Below are positions 49,784 to 59,225 of a stretch of 64,000 nucleotides of DNA, in pieces (position 1 is the stretch's first letter; each line of letters opens with the position of its first letter). Both the position numbers and the translations under genes were made by a program. The notes beneath the pieces were generated by a model. It had not been told where the DNA came from. It was given only the letters and a program-made list of their open reading frames with translations, and did not search any database. Origin of the DNA: SIG636 sp045535465 (GTDB lineage: Bacteria; Bacillota; Clostridia; Oscillospirales; CAG-382); contig JAZSLS010000016.1 in NCBI GenBank assembly GCA_045535465.1, positions 1 to 64,000 of the forward strand. Direction: 5' to 3'.

Positions 49784-49849
49784 CATTTATTTGTCCGTTT
49801 TATTACTCCCAATTTGTGTTATTATAAAAGCGTGAAAGGAGGGTACAAT

Positions 49850-50068
49850 ATGAAAACCTACACAAGCTACGATGAGCTTCCGGCGGTGCTGACTGCAAAG
49901 GAGCTGGCCGCCATCCTTCGCATTTCACGCTCGAGTGCGTATCTGCTGATGGCAAAGGAGGGGTTTCCCTCCGTAAGCGTAGGCAAACGTCGCATTGTAC
50001 CTAAAAGCCTGTTTATAAGTTGGCTGGAGGGACAAGCTACACAGTTACAATGCCGTCACAAACCTTAA
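49850..50068 (+). CDS. small excisionase-like helix-turn-helix protein
   Basis: A 72-residue protein with an HTH_17/excisionase-type domain: VLTAKELAAILRISRSSAYLLMAKEGFPSVSVGKRRIVPKSLFISWL covers almost the whole length. Such domains occur in Xis proteins, in BldC-like regulators and in orphan mobile-element remnants. AAAGGAGGG precedes the ATG at 49850; an in-frame ATG upstream at 49814 lacks a site. Its last 32 bp overlap, antisense, the 3' end of dapF, and its upstream region is MITE-like sequence. No integrase is nearby. Confidence 0.65.
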   Translation: MKTYTSYDELPAVLTAKELAAILRISRSSAYLLMAKEGFPSVSVGKRRIVPKSLFISWLEGQATQLQCRHKP

Positions 50069-50876
50069 CGGCAGGCCCGGTCATAAGCACACGCTCTTTA
50101 GTTACGTTGATAACAAGCTTGCCGCCCTTAAGATTAACAGTAACGTCTTCACCGTAAGGGCAGTAGCCGTTGGCGCAAGCCGCCGCCACCGCCGCCGAGG
50201 CGCCCGTCCCGCACGCCCAAGTCTCACCGCTTCCACGCTCCCACACTCGCATATCAATGCTGTGGGGGCTTTTTACTGTTATAAACTCCGCATTAACTCT
50301 GTCAGGAAAAACAGCGTGACGTTCCGTAGCGGGACCGTATTTTTCCAGGTCAAAGCTATTTGTATCGTCAACAAAGCATACGTTGTGGGCGCTTCCCACC
50401 GAAACGGCGGTACAGATAAATTCCTTATCCACTATAAAAAGTGGAACTGCAATAGTGCCCTCCGCTTCCCAGGTTACAGGCACGGCGTCCTTTTCAAAAA
50501 CAGCCTTGCCCACGTTGGCTGTTGCGCCAACGGCAATACCGTTCGATACCTGCATTTTAAGAGTTTTTATGCCGCTTAAGGTTTCAACGCTTATGTCGTC
50601 CTTTTTTGCAATGCCGCTGTCGTACAGATATTTGCCCACACAGCGCAAAGCGTTACCGCACATTTTGCCCTCGCTGCCGTCTGCATTAAACATACGCATT
50701 TTGGCATCAGCCACGTCGGAAGGGCATATCATTATAAGGCCGTCGGACCCGATGGAGAAGTGACGCTCAGACAGCTTTGCAGCCACCTCGTTTGGGTTTT
50801 CAAGCTTTTGCTCAAAGCAGTTTATGTAAATGTAATCATTGCCGCAACCGTGCATTTTAGTAAACTTAAGCTCCAT
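50037..50876 (-). CDS. dapF: diaminopimelate epimerase
   Basis: A 279-residue PLP-independent epimerase that makes meso-diaminopimelate for lysine and peptidoglycan. The two catalytic cysteines are Cys 73 in KMCGNALRC and Cys 222 in TWACGTGAS; KMHGCGNDYIYI starts the protein. Only one base separates it from ung, so the two form a minus-strand pair with ung first. Confidence 0.97.
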   Translation of the reverse strand: MELKFTKMHGCGNDYIYINCFEQKLENPNEVAAKLSERHFSIGSDGLIMICPSDVADAKMRMFNADGSEGKMCGNALRCVGKYLYDSGIAKKDDISVETLSGIKTLKMQVSNGIAVGATANVGKAVFEKDAVPVTWEAEGTIAVPLFIVDKEFICTAVSVGSAHNVCFVDDTNSFDLEKYGPATERHAVFPDRVNAEFITVKSPHSIDMRVWERGSGETWACGTGASAAVAAACANGYCPYGEDVTVNLKGGKLVINVTKERVLMTGPAVKVCDGIVTV

Positions 50877-50877
50877 A

Positions 50878-51546
50878 TTACTCTCCTATCTGCCAGCTTA
50901 TGGCATCCTTACCCAAAAAATTATTAGCGGCAGAAAAATGACGGCAACCAAAAAAGCCGTTGTATGCCGAAAGCGGGCTTGGATGGGCGGCAGTCAATAT
51001 AAGGTGACGGTTTTTGTCTATCAAAGCTGCCTTTGCCTTGGCGTAGTTGCCCCAAAGCAAAAATACCATAGGCTTTTCCCGTTCATTAAGCAGCTCAATA
51101 ACCCTGTCCGTAAACAGCTCCCAGCCCTGACCTCGATGGCTTCCTGCCATATTTTCTCTCACCGTAAGCACGCTGTTTAGAAGCAAAACACCGTTTTTTG
51201 CCCAGTCGGTAAGGCACCCGTGGGAGGGCGCATCTATACCAAGGTCAGCCTTTAGCTCCTTGAAAATATTCTGCAGCGACGGAGGCACAGCCGTGCCTTT
51301 TTCTACGGAAAAGCAAAGCCCGTGGGCTTGCCCTTCGCCGTGATAAGGGTCTTGACCCAAAATTACTACCTTTACGGAGTCATAGTCCGTATACTTAAAG
51401 GCGCTGAAAATATTTTCCATTTTAGGGAATATTCTTTTACCGGAATACAGATACTCTTTTTTAAGAAACTGCCTAAGCTTTAAGTAGTATTCCTTCTCAA
51501 ATTCCTCTTTTAAAAGAGAATCCCAGCTATTACCTATATTTACCAA
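50878..51546 (-). CDS. ung: uracil-DNA glycosylase
   Basis: A 222-residue family 1 UDG. The catalytic Asp 66 lies in LGQDPYHGEGQAHGLCFS, and the DNA-intercalating HPSPLSAYNGFFGC is near residue 185. The start is a TTG at 51546, giving MVNIGNSWDSLL and the normal length; the open frame continues upstream for 25 codons, but those residues are hydrophobic and not part of the family. Confidence 0.93.
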   Translation of the reverse strand: MVNIGNSWDSLLKEEFEKEYYLKLRQFLKKEYLYSGKRIFPKMENIFSAFKYTDYDSVKVVILGQDPYHGEGQAHGLCFSVEKGTAVPPSLQNIFKELKADLGIDAPSHGCLTDWAKNGVLLLNSVLTVRENMAGSHRGQGWELFTDRVIELLNEREKPMVFLLWGNYAKAKAALIDKNRHLILTAAHPSPLSAYNGFFGCRHFSAANNFLGKDAISWQIGE

Positions 51547-51607
51547 AATTCCACCGCCCTTCAACAATAAAATATAGCATAAAGTTAACAATAATTCAAT
51601 ACAGCAC

Positions 51608-51636
51608 TTGAAAAAAAGCAATTTTTTTGCTATAAT
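51608..51636 (+). promoter_or_regulatory. sigma-A promoter for 51670 gene
   Basis: TTGAAA at 51608-51613, a 17-bp spacer and TATAAT at 51631-51636, 34 bp before the GTG start. Confidence 0.75.
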
Positions 51637-51669
51637 ATCCTTGATTATCCAAAAGGGGGAGGTGTTTTT

Positions 51670-53163
51670 GTGGGCAGAAGAATAAGCGTATTTTTACTTT
51701 TTGTTTTTTGCTTGTCTTTATTAGGCTCGCAGGGCGCTTTCGCAGCAGAGGATAAGGTAAATATCTTTATGGAGAATACCACTGTTACCTACAGCCCTGA
51801 AGGATATTTTCCCCAAGCAAGGGCGGAGCTTTTTGCAAATGAGCTAAAATACGAGGTAACCGATAACGCCACGGGTGCTACCGTGGATGTGCCTGTAAAG
51901 GCGGCAGGCAGCTACACCGTACGTGCTTATATGGAAGCTACCGATAAGCACCCCGCAGCATCTGTTACCGCAAGCCTTACTGTGGAAAAAACCCCCGTTT
52001 ATATTTCGGTTACGGAAAACGTGGCGGCTCATACCGCTATGGATAATCCCGTTAAATACAGTATTTATCCCGATTGGGCGGAGCCCTTTGTTACCGTTAA
52101 TCCCGGCTATCTTGCCATAAAGGATTACAGTGATAAGGGAACGGCTGTAAGCGTTCCAAAGGATATAGGCAAATATCTTGTTTTTTTTGATGCTGCCGTA
52201 AGCAGTGATAATATAAGCTGCGCAGGTAAATATTTGGTATATGAGATAGCCGAAAAAGCAGGCGCTCCTCTTACAGGTGAGGACGCTTTAAGAAGCGTAC
52301 CTAAGGATTTTACCGCCAGCATTGAAAGCATAAGTGCGGTTTATTCCGTTGCCTATGAAGCTCCAAAATATCACACTAATATAGCGGGGATAAAAACCAC
52401 TTTAAAATATAGCCATCTTTACGCTAACGGCACTATGGGGGCGTATACTGAGGAGCTGCCCTCTACTCCCGGCGACTACGTTGTTTCTTGCTTTGCGTTG
52501 GATACGGTTATAGGCAGCGGAAAGCTTATTATTGATAAGCAGGCTCCAAAGATAGAAATGGCAGACGTGGTTTTTGAATACACGCCCGAGGGTGTATATC
52601 CTCCTGCGGCAACCGTTGAGCCTGCAGGCATAGATATGGTTTATAAAGCATATCAGTATAAAAACGGTGTTGTTGGCGACAGCGTGGCTTTTCCCCTTAT
52701 TGAATGCGGAAGCTATCTTGTAAGCGCCTATCCTGAAAATACGTCCCTTTACGCCTCTACCGTGGCATACTGCACTGTTACTATTGAAAAGGTATTGCCT
52801 GTTTTCACTGCAGAAAACACGGTTTTTGAAGCAGACGGCACTCCAAAACCCTTGGCCCTTACCGTGCAGCCGCCTTTTGCGGAGTATGAGCTTAGCTACT
52901 ATCAGCTAAAGGACGGCGTTTCCGTTCCTTTGGACGGTGCGCCTGTTTCCGTGGGAGAATATTTTGCTACGGCGGTAGTTAAAGCTACCGACGGTATTGA
53001 ACCTGTTACAAAGGTTTACGGCATCCGCATAGTAGAAGCGGAAAGCAGGGTAAAGGCAGGCTTTGCCACGGCGCTTAAGATTATAAGCATAGCCGTTTCC
53101 TTTATAGGCTTAGGCTTGGGCTGCGCTGACATTTTAACTAAAATCAGAAAAAGAGGAGCCTAA
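51670..53163 (+). CDS. surface protein with repeated MBG-like domains and C-terminal membrane anchor
   Basis: A 497-residue protein. It starts at GTG behind GGGGGAGG, with a signal peptide ending near FAAED (about residue 26). The ectodomain holds several copies of a beta-sandwich unit of about 90-100 residues with pattern V-Y-SPEGYFP-A...AGSYTV-A...TVEK, similar to MBG domains. The copies around 295-378 and 378-455 are clearest. A final hydrophobic segment (about 467-490) with a basic end anchors it. Its codons use more T-ending AAT, TAT and GAT than genes at 40-48 kb. It overlaps uppP by one base. Confidence 0.68.
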   Translation: MGRRISVFLLFVFCLSLLGSQGAFAAEDKVNIFMENTTVTYSPEGYFPQARAELFANELKYEVTDNATGATVDVPVKAAGSYTVRAYMEATDKHPAASVTASLTVEKTPVYISVTENVAAHTAMDNPVKYSIYPDWAEPFVTVNPGYLAIKDYSDKGTAVSVPKDIGKYLVFFDAAVSSDNISCAGKYLVYEIAEKAGAPLTGEDALRSVPKDFTASIESISAVYSVAYEAPKYHTNIAGIKTTLKYSHLYANGTMGAYTEELPSTPGDYVVSCFALDTVIGSGKLIIDKQAPKIEMADVVFEYTPEGVYPPAATVEPAGIDMVYKAYQYKNGVVGDSVAFPLIECGSYLVSAYPENTSLYASTVAYCTVTIEKVLPVFTAENTVFEADGTPKPLALTVQPPFAEYELSYYQLKDGVSVPLDGAPVSVGEYFATAVVKATDGIEPVTKVYGIRIVEAESRVKAGFATALKIISIAVSFIGLGLGCADILTKIRKRGA

Positions 53164-53996
53164 TGAGAATAATTGAAGCAATAGTCTACGGCTTGGTGCA
53201 AGGCGTTGCGGAGTTTTTGCCCATATCAAGCTCAGGGCATTTGGCGCTGGCGCAAAACTTTTTCGGTACAGGCAGCGCAGAGGACTTTTTTGGTTTTAAC
53301 GTGCTTTTACACTTCGGTACTCTTATAGCGGTTTTTGTTATGTATAAGGAGGATGTGTGGGAGCTTATAAAGGGGTTCTTTTCCCTTTGTGCAAGACCTT
53401 TTTGCGGCAAACTGCGTGAAAAGCTTACGTTTTCGGAAAAGCTGGTTTTAATGGTGCTTTCCGCAACTGTGGTTTTGGTGCCTGCGGCTTTAGCGGACAA
53501 ATATGTGGTTGCTTTAACAAACGTAAGCTTTGCAATAGGCATTTTGCTTATAATAAACGGCGCTATGCTTTTCGTTTCCGACCGGCTAAGCGGCGGAGAA
53601 CTAAGCTTGGAGAGGGCTTCGGTGCGAAACACCTTTTTTATAGGCCTTTTTCAGCTTGCAGGCGTACTTCCCGGTATATCCCGTTCGGGCTCTACCATAA
53701 CCGGCGGTCTGTTTGCGGGTTTAAACAGAAAAGACGCAGTCCGTTTTTCGTTTCTTATGTCAATCCCCGCCATTTTAGGAGCAAACGTTTTGGAGCTTAT
53801 AACGGCAGAGGGCGACTTTTTTGGCGGCGTAAGCCTTGCGGCGTGCTTTTTGGGTATGTCAGCGGCGGCGCTGTCAGGTATGTTTGCAATAAAGCTTTTA
53901 CAGTTTTTTGCAGGAAAAAACAGCTTTACTCCTTTTGCGTTGTACTGCTTTGCGGCCGGTACTGCCGCAATAGTGGGAGATATAATTATAAAATAA
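53163..53996 (+). CDS. uppP: undecaprenyl-diphosphatase UppP (BacA)
   Basis: A 277-residue membrane phosphatase that recycles the undecaprenyl carrier lipid and confers bacitracin tolerance. Motif 1 GVAEFLPISSSGHL and motif 2 GVLPGISRSGSTI are complete, with about eight hydrophobic segments. It supports wall synthesis and also the lipid-linked sugar pathways encoded at 57-61 kb. It directly follows the surface-protein gene and precedes ftsK by 18 bp. Confidence 0.96.
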   Translation: MRIIEAIVYGLVQGVAEFLPISSSGHLALAQNFFGTGSAEDFFGFNVLLHFGTLIAVFVMYKEDVWELIKGFFSLCARPFCGKLREKLTFSEKLVLMVLSATVVLVPAALADKYVVALTNVSFAIGILLIINGAMLFVSDRLSGGELSLERASVRNTFFIGLFQLAGVLPGISRSGSTITGGLFAGLNRKDAVRFSFLMSIPAILGANVLELITAEGDFFGGVSLAACFLGMSAAALSGMFAIKLLQFFAGKNSFTPFALYCFAAGTAAIVGDIIIK

Positions 53997-54014
53997 AAAT
54001 CAGGTTGGTAAAAT

Positions 54015-56639
54015 ATGGCTGAAAAGTATACTAAAAAAAAGGCAACTACTAAAAAAACACCCCCTAAAAAAACAATAAAAAAACCGGCACCCAAAGCCGC
54101 TGCATCAAAGAAGAAAAATATGCCTAAGCAGGAAGCGCAGACCCAAGAAAAAAGGCGTATTGACCCTCTTATAGGCTTTTGTATCACCGCCTTTATAACA
54201 CTATTACTGGTATTTTTGCTTATTTTTAAGGATATGGCATTCTTTGGCAAGGTGGTTCGCCCCATCCTTTGCGGTCTTGCGGGCGAATGGGGTGTCATCA
54301 TCGCCCCCGTGTACCTTGTTAAGCTGCTTTTCACTTGGTTTAAGGACAGAAAAAATGATAAGGCGGTGTACAAGTGGTTTTTCACTGCGGTAAACTATTG
54401 GGCGCTGCTTATGATAATACACCGTTTTGGCACCCCCAAAGCTGACCGTGCTTTTGGGCTTGAAAATTGGACGCTTGGCGTAGAGGGGATAGGCACAGGC
54501 TTTATAGGCGGCAACTCCTTCTGCGGTCTCAGCGCCTTTATGGGTGAGGCTGCAAGCCTTACTCTTGCCATAATCATTGTAGTTTTTACTCTTCCCGCAC
54601 TTTTCGATTCCACTCCTCGCAAGGTGTTACGAGGTATTGTAAACGCTTTTAAAACCCTTACTATCCAATCCAACGACGAAGAGGACGAGTATGAGCTTAC
54701 TGCTGACGTGGAGGCAGACAAAAAACGCCGCAGAAGAAGCGAGGACTCTCACGTTACTCCTCCTAAGCCTCCTAAAAAACGTACTGATTGGGATTTTCCG
54801 GGTAACGACGTAGACAACTATGACGATATAAAAACTCCTGCCGAGGAAGTGGAGGAAGAGATAAACCGTACACGCAAAAAGCGCAAATATGAGGAAATCG
54901 TTCCCGAAGACCCGATAAAAGCTCCGGAAGAGCCTGTTAGAGAGCTTCCCGTGGAAGAGCCTGCGGAAGAAGCGGAGGCAGACCCGATAGCCCCCGTTTT
55001 GGAAACTCCCGTGGACAAGCCTGTTTCCGAAGAACAGCCCTCCGCTGAAACGGCGGAGGAACCCACCGAAGAAGCGGCAGAGCCTGTGGTGGATATAAAC
55101 ATAGAGCCTGTTAAAGAGCCGGAGGCGGCATACGTCTTTCCGCCTGTTTCGCTTCTTACCCCCAAGGACCCCGATAAGGAAGGCTTTTCTCCCGACGAGG
55201 TAGCAAAAACCAGTGAGCTTTTGGTTCAAACCCTGGCAAACTTCGGAGTACGAGCCAAAGTGGTAAATACTTGCTGCGGGCCTACCGTTACCAGGTATGA
55301 GGTACAGCCTGAAGCGGGCGTTCGTGTCAAGCAAATAGCAAACCTTACCGATGATATTGCTCTTCATCTTGCGGCTACCAGCATACGAATGGAAGCGCCC
55401 ATACCGGGTAAATCCGCCGTGGGTATAGAGATACCCAATAAAAATAAAAACGTAGTTCGTCTGCGTGAGCTTATTGAAGGCGACGAGTTTAAAAAATCAA
55501 ACGAAAAGCTTCTTTGCTGCCTTGGCGTAGACGTGGTTGGCAACCCCGTAACTCTTAACGTTGCAAAGATGCCCCACCTGCTTATAGCGGGTGCAACGGG
55601 TATGGGTAAGTCCGTTTGTATTAACTCTCTTATTGTTTCTTTACTTTACCGTGCCCATCCCGATGAGGTTAAGCTGATACTTATTGACCCTAAAAAGGTT
55701 GAGTTTTCCGATTATAACGGTATTCCTCACCTGCTTGTTCCCGTTGTGACCGAGCCTAAGAAGGCCGCAGGCTCATTAAGCTGGGCAGTGCTTGAAATGG
55801 AAAGACGCTTCTCTGAAATTCAAGAGGTAGGCGCTAAGAACCTGGAGGAATACAATGAGATGACTGCAGGCGACCCCGAAAAGGAATATATTCCTCAGGT
55901 AGTTATCATTATAGACGAGCTTGCTGACCTTATGATGACCGCCCCCGGCGAGGTAGAAAACTCTATATGCCGTCTGGCGCAAAAGGCACGTGCCGCAGGT
56001 ATGTATCTTATCATAGGTACTCAGCGTCCTTCCGTAGACGTTATTACAGGTCTTATTAAGGCAAATATCCCATCCAGAATAGCCTGCAAGGTTGCTTCTC
56101 AGGTGGATAGCCGTACTATTCTTGACATAGCGGGCGCTGAAAAGCTTATGGGGAGGGGCGATATGCTTTATAATCCCGTTGGCACTCTCAAGCCCAAGCG
56201 TGTTCAAGGTGCTTTTGTAGAGGGTAGGGAGGTTATCTCCGTTTGTACCTATCTTAAGCAAGCGGCCGAGGCTAAGTACAGCGAAGACGTAATGGCTATG
56301 ATAGAGAGGGAAGCTCAGCTTTGCGGCGAAAAGCCCTCCAAGCGTGCAGCGGCTGAAGCAGAAGCCAATACAGATGCGGTTGACGCTCTTGAAATGCAGG
56401 TTATTGAGCTTGCCATAGAGTGCGATACCATATCCACGTCTCTTATCCAGCGCCGTCTTTCCATAGGCTACTCCCGTGCAGCCCGTATAATTGATAAATT
56501 GGAGCAGAGGGGCATAGTAGGTCCATTTGATGCGGCGGCAAAGAAACGCAAGGTGCTTATTACCAAGGAGCAGTTTATGCAAATGCAAATGAACGAAAGT
56601 GATGCCGCAAACGGCAAAGCCGAAGCAGGTGAAGAGTAA
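54015..56639 (+). CDS. ftsK: DNA translocase FtsK/SpoIIIE
   Basis: An 874-residue DNA pump. A Lys/Pro/Thr-rich N-terminal tail precedes about four membrane segments (about residues 54-195), then a long acidic linker, then the motor: Walker A GATGMGKS near 525-532, Walker B VIIIDELADLMM near 633, GTQRPSVDVITGLIKANIPSRIA, and the C-terminal winged-helix gamma domain (residues about 790-860, SLIQRRLSIGYSRAARIID). The annotation as SpoIIIE or FtsK cannot be decided from sequence. Confidence 0.96.
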   Translation: MAEKYTKKKATTKKTPPKKTIKKPAPKAAASKKKNMPKQEAQTQEKRRIDPLIGFCITAFITLLLVFLLIFKDMAFFGKVVRPILCGLAGEWGVIIAPVYLVKLLFTWFKDRKNDKAVYKWFFTAVNYWALLMIIHRFGTPKADRAFGLENWTLGVEGIGTGFIGGNSFCGLSAFMGEAASLTLAIIIVVFTLPALFDSTPRKVLRGIVNAFKTLTIQSNDEEDEYELTADVEADKKRRRRSEDSHVTPPKPPKKRTDWDFPGNDVDNYDDIKTPAEEVEEEINRTRKKRKYEEIVPEDPIKAPEEPVRELPVEEPAEEAEADPIAPVLETPVDKPVSEEQPSAETAEEPTEEAAEPVVDINIEPVKEPEAAYVFPPVSLLTPKDPDKEGFSPDEVAKTSELLVQTLANFGVRAKVVNTCCGPTVTRYEVQPEAGVRVKQIANLTDDIALHLAATSIRMEAPIPGKSAVGIEIPNKNKNVVRLRELIEGDEFKKSNEKLLCCLGVDVVGNPVTLNVAKMPHLLIAGATGMGKSVCINSLIVSLLYRAHPDEVKLILIDPKKVEFSDYNGIPHLLVPVVTEPKKAAGSLSWAVLEMERRFSEIQEVGAKNLEEYNEMTAGDPEKEYIPQVVIIIDELADLMMTAPGEVENSICRLAQKARAAGMYLIIGTQRPSVDVITGLIKANIPSRIACKVASQVDSRTILDIAGAEKLMGRGDMLYNPVGTLKPKRVQGAFVEGREVISVCTYLKQAAEAKYSEDVMAMIEREAQLCGEKPSKRAAAEAEANTDAVDALEMQVIELAIECDTISTSLIQRRLSIGYSRAARIIDKLEQRGIVGPFDAAAKKRKVLITKEQFMQMQMNESDAANGKAEAGEE

Positions 56640-57175
56640 TGAAAAAAACAATTTGCCTATTAGTTTTGGTTTGTCTTTGTCTTAGCTCCTGCGGAGCTGA
56701 CGGCGGAGTGAAGCTTTCGGAGCTGCCTGACTTTGCAAAGCCTCTTGAAACTGCCCTCACGGCGCTTCTCAAAGGGGACGGAGAAGGGTATTATAAAGCC
56801 TTTCCTCCTAAAATGCAGGAAGACTATACGGTACAGGACGTTTGCGCTTATTACTTTTCATTTACGGATATGTCCTCGTGGTTGGAAAACGCTTTGCGTA
56901 TATACGACGTATCCTACGGCAAGGATTTGTATATAAAGGGTAAAATAGTATCAAACGAAAAGGTTGCGCTTTCCTCCTTGGGGGATGCTAATCTTGACTA
57001 TTACACTTATATGCGCTATCCCACCGAGGATAACACCGAGGAGGTACAAAAAGCTGTGTTTGCCTACACTGTAGGCGGTGAAAAAACCAGCGAGGAAAAG
57101 GAAGCCACCTTGTATTTTGTAAAGCAGGACGGTAAGTGGTATCTCCACTCCTACTACGCTTTTTATAACTTTTAA
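56639..57175 (+). CDS. lipoprotein, unknown
   Basis: A 178-residue lipoprotein: MKK, hydrophobic stretch, lipobox CLSSCG (Cys 18). The mature part resembles small NTF2/DUF4878-like lipoproteins in outline (a helix, then GDGEGYYKAFPPKMQEDY and a beta-rich C terminus ending VKQDGKWYLHSYYAFYNF), but no family is firmly recognised. It overlaps the ftsK stop by one base and precedes gtrA by 12 bp, so it is part of the same run. Confidence 0.65.
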   Translation: MKKTICLLVLVCLCLSSCGADGGVKLSELPDFAKPLETALTALLKGDGEGYYKAFPPKMQEDYTVQDVCAYYFSFTDMSSWLENALRIYDVSYGKDLYIKGKIVSNEKVALSSLGDANLDYYTYMRYPTEDNTEEVQKAVFAYTVGGEKTSEEKEATLYFVKQDGKWYLHSYYAFYNF

Positions 57176-57187
57176 GGAGAAAAGCCT

Positions 57188-57652
57188 ATGGAGAATAAAA
57201 AAACAGTAATTGCCGAATTCTTACGTTACGCAGTGGTTGGCGGAATAGCCTTTGTTGTGGATTTTTCCATTTTTGCTCTTTTTAGGGAGCTTATCTTTAA
57301 AGGTGACGGCACTGCCGCAATAATCGTATCCACCGCCGCAGGCTTTATTGGCGGCCTTGCGGTTAACTATATACTTTCAATGCTTATGGTTTTTCGTACC
57401 GAAAAACAGCAAAAGCAGGGCAAAAACCTTCGTGCGGTTCTCATTTTTGCTATAATAGGCATTATAGGCTTGGGGCTTACGGAGCTTCTTCAGTGGCTTG
57501 GCGAAACTCAGCTTTTGCAAAGTAGCTTGGGTAAAAGTATAGATGAAATGATAAAGGGGTATGGCGTTTACGCCCTAAAAATAGTAGTGGCAGGCATAGT
57601 TCTTATATGGAACTACGTTGGCAGAAAGATTTTTGTGTTTAAGGAGAATTAA
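57188..57652 (+). CDS. GtrA family membrane protein
   Basis: A 154-residue protein with four hydrophobic segments and the GtrA signature FLRYAVVGGIAFVVDFSIFALFREL and YILSMLMVFR, ending NYVGRKIFVFKEN. GtrA-type proteins are thought to flip undecaprenyl-phosphate-linked sugars. It is followed within 2 bp by the FAD oxidoreductase and then a polytopic glycosyltransferase. Confidence 0.9.
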   Translation: MENKKTVIAEFLRYAVVGGIAFVVDFSIFALFRELIFKGDGTAAIIVSTAAGFIGGLAVNYILSMLMVFRTEKQQKQGKNLRAVLIFAIIGIIGLGLTELLQWLGETQLLQSSLGKSIDEMIKGYGVYALKIVVAGIVLIWNYVGRKIFVFKEN

Positions 57653-57654
57653 AA

Positions 57655-59223
57655 ATGGCAAACAAAGCAAAACACGCTGTAATAATAGGCGCAGGCCCTG
57701 CGGGTCTTACCGCTGCATATCAACTTTTAAAGAACACCGACGTATTACCTATAATCATCGAGGAAAGCCCCTTTATAGGCGGAATATCCCGCACTGCACA
57801 GGTAAGGGGTAACAGAATGGACCTTGGCGGCCACCGCTTCTTTTCCAAGGATAAGCGAGTTACTGACTTTTGGAATATGCTTATGCCCACTCAGGGTTCA
57901 CCCGCTTCCGACGATATAATCACGGGCAACGAAAAGCCTTTGGTTGCAGGCGGCCCCGACCCCGAAAAGGAAGACCGTGTTATGCTTGTACGTACTCGTG
58001 TGTCACGCATCTTCTTCCTTCGCAAGTTCTTTGACTATCCCATATCTATGAAGGGAGAAACCTTTAAGAATATGGGCTTTAGCCGTACCGTTAAGAGCGG
58101 TGCAGGCTACATAAAAAGTGTTATATTTAAGCTTCCCGAGGATAACCTTAAAAACTTTTACATAAACCGCTTTGGCAAGCCCCTTTACGAAATGTTTTTT
58201 GAAGACTATACTACCAAGCTTTGGGGCGTTAACCCCGAAAACATTTCTGCCGATTGGGGTGCACAGCGTGTTAAGGGTCTTTCCCTTACAAAGGCTTTGT
58301 GGTCTATGCTTAAAAAGCCCTTCTCCAAAGGCGGCGGTGAGGTGGAAACCTCGCTTATTGAGCAGTTTATTTACCCTAAGAAAGGCCCCGGCCAGCTTTG
58401 GGAGATACTTGCTGACGAGGTTGAAAAGCTTGGCGGCATTATACTTATGGAAACTAAGGCAACGGGCGTTGTTACAAACGGTAACCGAGTAACGGGCGTA
58501 AAGGTACACCGTGAGGGCAAGGACAGCGTGCTGGAATGTGACTACGCTTTGTCATCTATGCCTGTAAAGGACCTTATCGAGGGGTTTGATAAAGCGCCTG
58601 CCAACGTGCGTGAGGTAGCATCGGGTCTTCCTTACCGTGACTTTATCACCGTTGGTCTTTTGGTGGACAAGCTTCTTATCACCAACAAAACCAAGATGAA
58701 AACCGTAGGCAATATAGTTCCGGACTGTTGGATTTATATTCAGGAGAGGGACGTTAAGATAGGCAGACTTCAGATATTTAACAATTGGTCACCATATATG
58801 GTGGCAGACCCCTCTAAGATATGGATGGGGCTTGAGTATTTCTGCAACGAAGGCGACGAGATGTGGAATATGGATTCGGATGACTTTATTAAGTTTGCCA
58901 TTTCCGAGCTTGAGAAGATAGACATAATCAAGAGGGAAGACGTAAGAGATGCAGTGCGTATCCGTGTTAAAAAGGCATATCCTGCATATTTTGGAGTGTA
59001 CAGCCGTTTTAATGAGGTTAAAGCCTTCCTTGACGGCTTTGAAAACCTTTTCTGCATAGGCAGAAACGGCCAGCATCGCTACAATAATATGGACCACTCT
59101 ATGCTTACTGCAATGGAAGCGGTGGACGCTATTGCCGCAGGCAGCAGTGACAAGAGTGCAGTTTGGAACGTTAATACCGAAAAGGAATACCACGAAACGG
59201 CTGAAAAGAAAAGCGGTGAATAA
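57655..59223 (+). CDS. FAD-dependent oxidoreductase (UDP-galactopyranose mutase / amine oxidase-like)
   Basis: A 522-residue flavoprotein. The Rossmann motif AVIIGAGPAGLTAAYQLL is at residues 8-25, followed by EESPFIGGISRTAQVRGNRMDLGGHRFFS. It matches COG1232-type proteins that include protoporphyrinogen oxidase-like and UDP-galactopyranose mutase-like enzymes, which often sit next to GtrA and GT39 genes. Substrate is unknown; a sugar-nucleotide or lipid-linked intermediate fits the context better than heme. It lies 2 bp after gtrA and 2 bp before the glycosyltransferase. Confidence 0.8.
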   Translation: MANKAKHAVIIGAGPAGLTAAYQLLKNTDVLPIIIEESPFIGGISRTAQVRGNRMDLGGHRFFSKDKRVTDFWNMLMPTQGSPASDDIITGNEKPLVAGGPDPEKEDRVMLVRTRVSRIFFLRKFFDYPISMKGETFKNMGFSRTVKSGAGYIKSVIFKLPEDNLKNFYINRFGKPLYEMFFEDYTTKLWGVNPENISADWGAQRVKGLSLTKALWSMLKKPFSKGGGEVETSLIEQFIYPKKGPGQLWEILADEVEKLGGIILMETKATGVVTNGNRVTGVKVHREGKDSVLECDYALSSMPVKDLIEGFDKAPANVREVASGLPYRDFITVGLLVDKLLITNKTKMKTVGNIVPDCWIYIQERDVKIGRLQIFNNWSPYMVADPSKIWMGLEYFCNEGDEMWNMDSDDFIKFAISELEKIDIIKREDVRDAVRIRVKKAYPAYFGVYSRFNEVKAFLDGFENLFCIGRNGQHRYNNMDHSMLTAMEAVDAIAAGSSDKSAVWNVNTEKEYHETAEKKSGE

Positions 59224-59225
59224 TT

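Noticed and set aside
54818..55367. Ser/Gly-rich minus-strand ORFs inside ftsK
   Set aside because: They mirror the acidic Pro/Glu linker of FtsK and have no ribosome-binding site.
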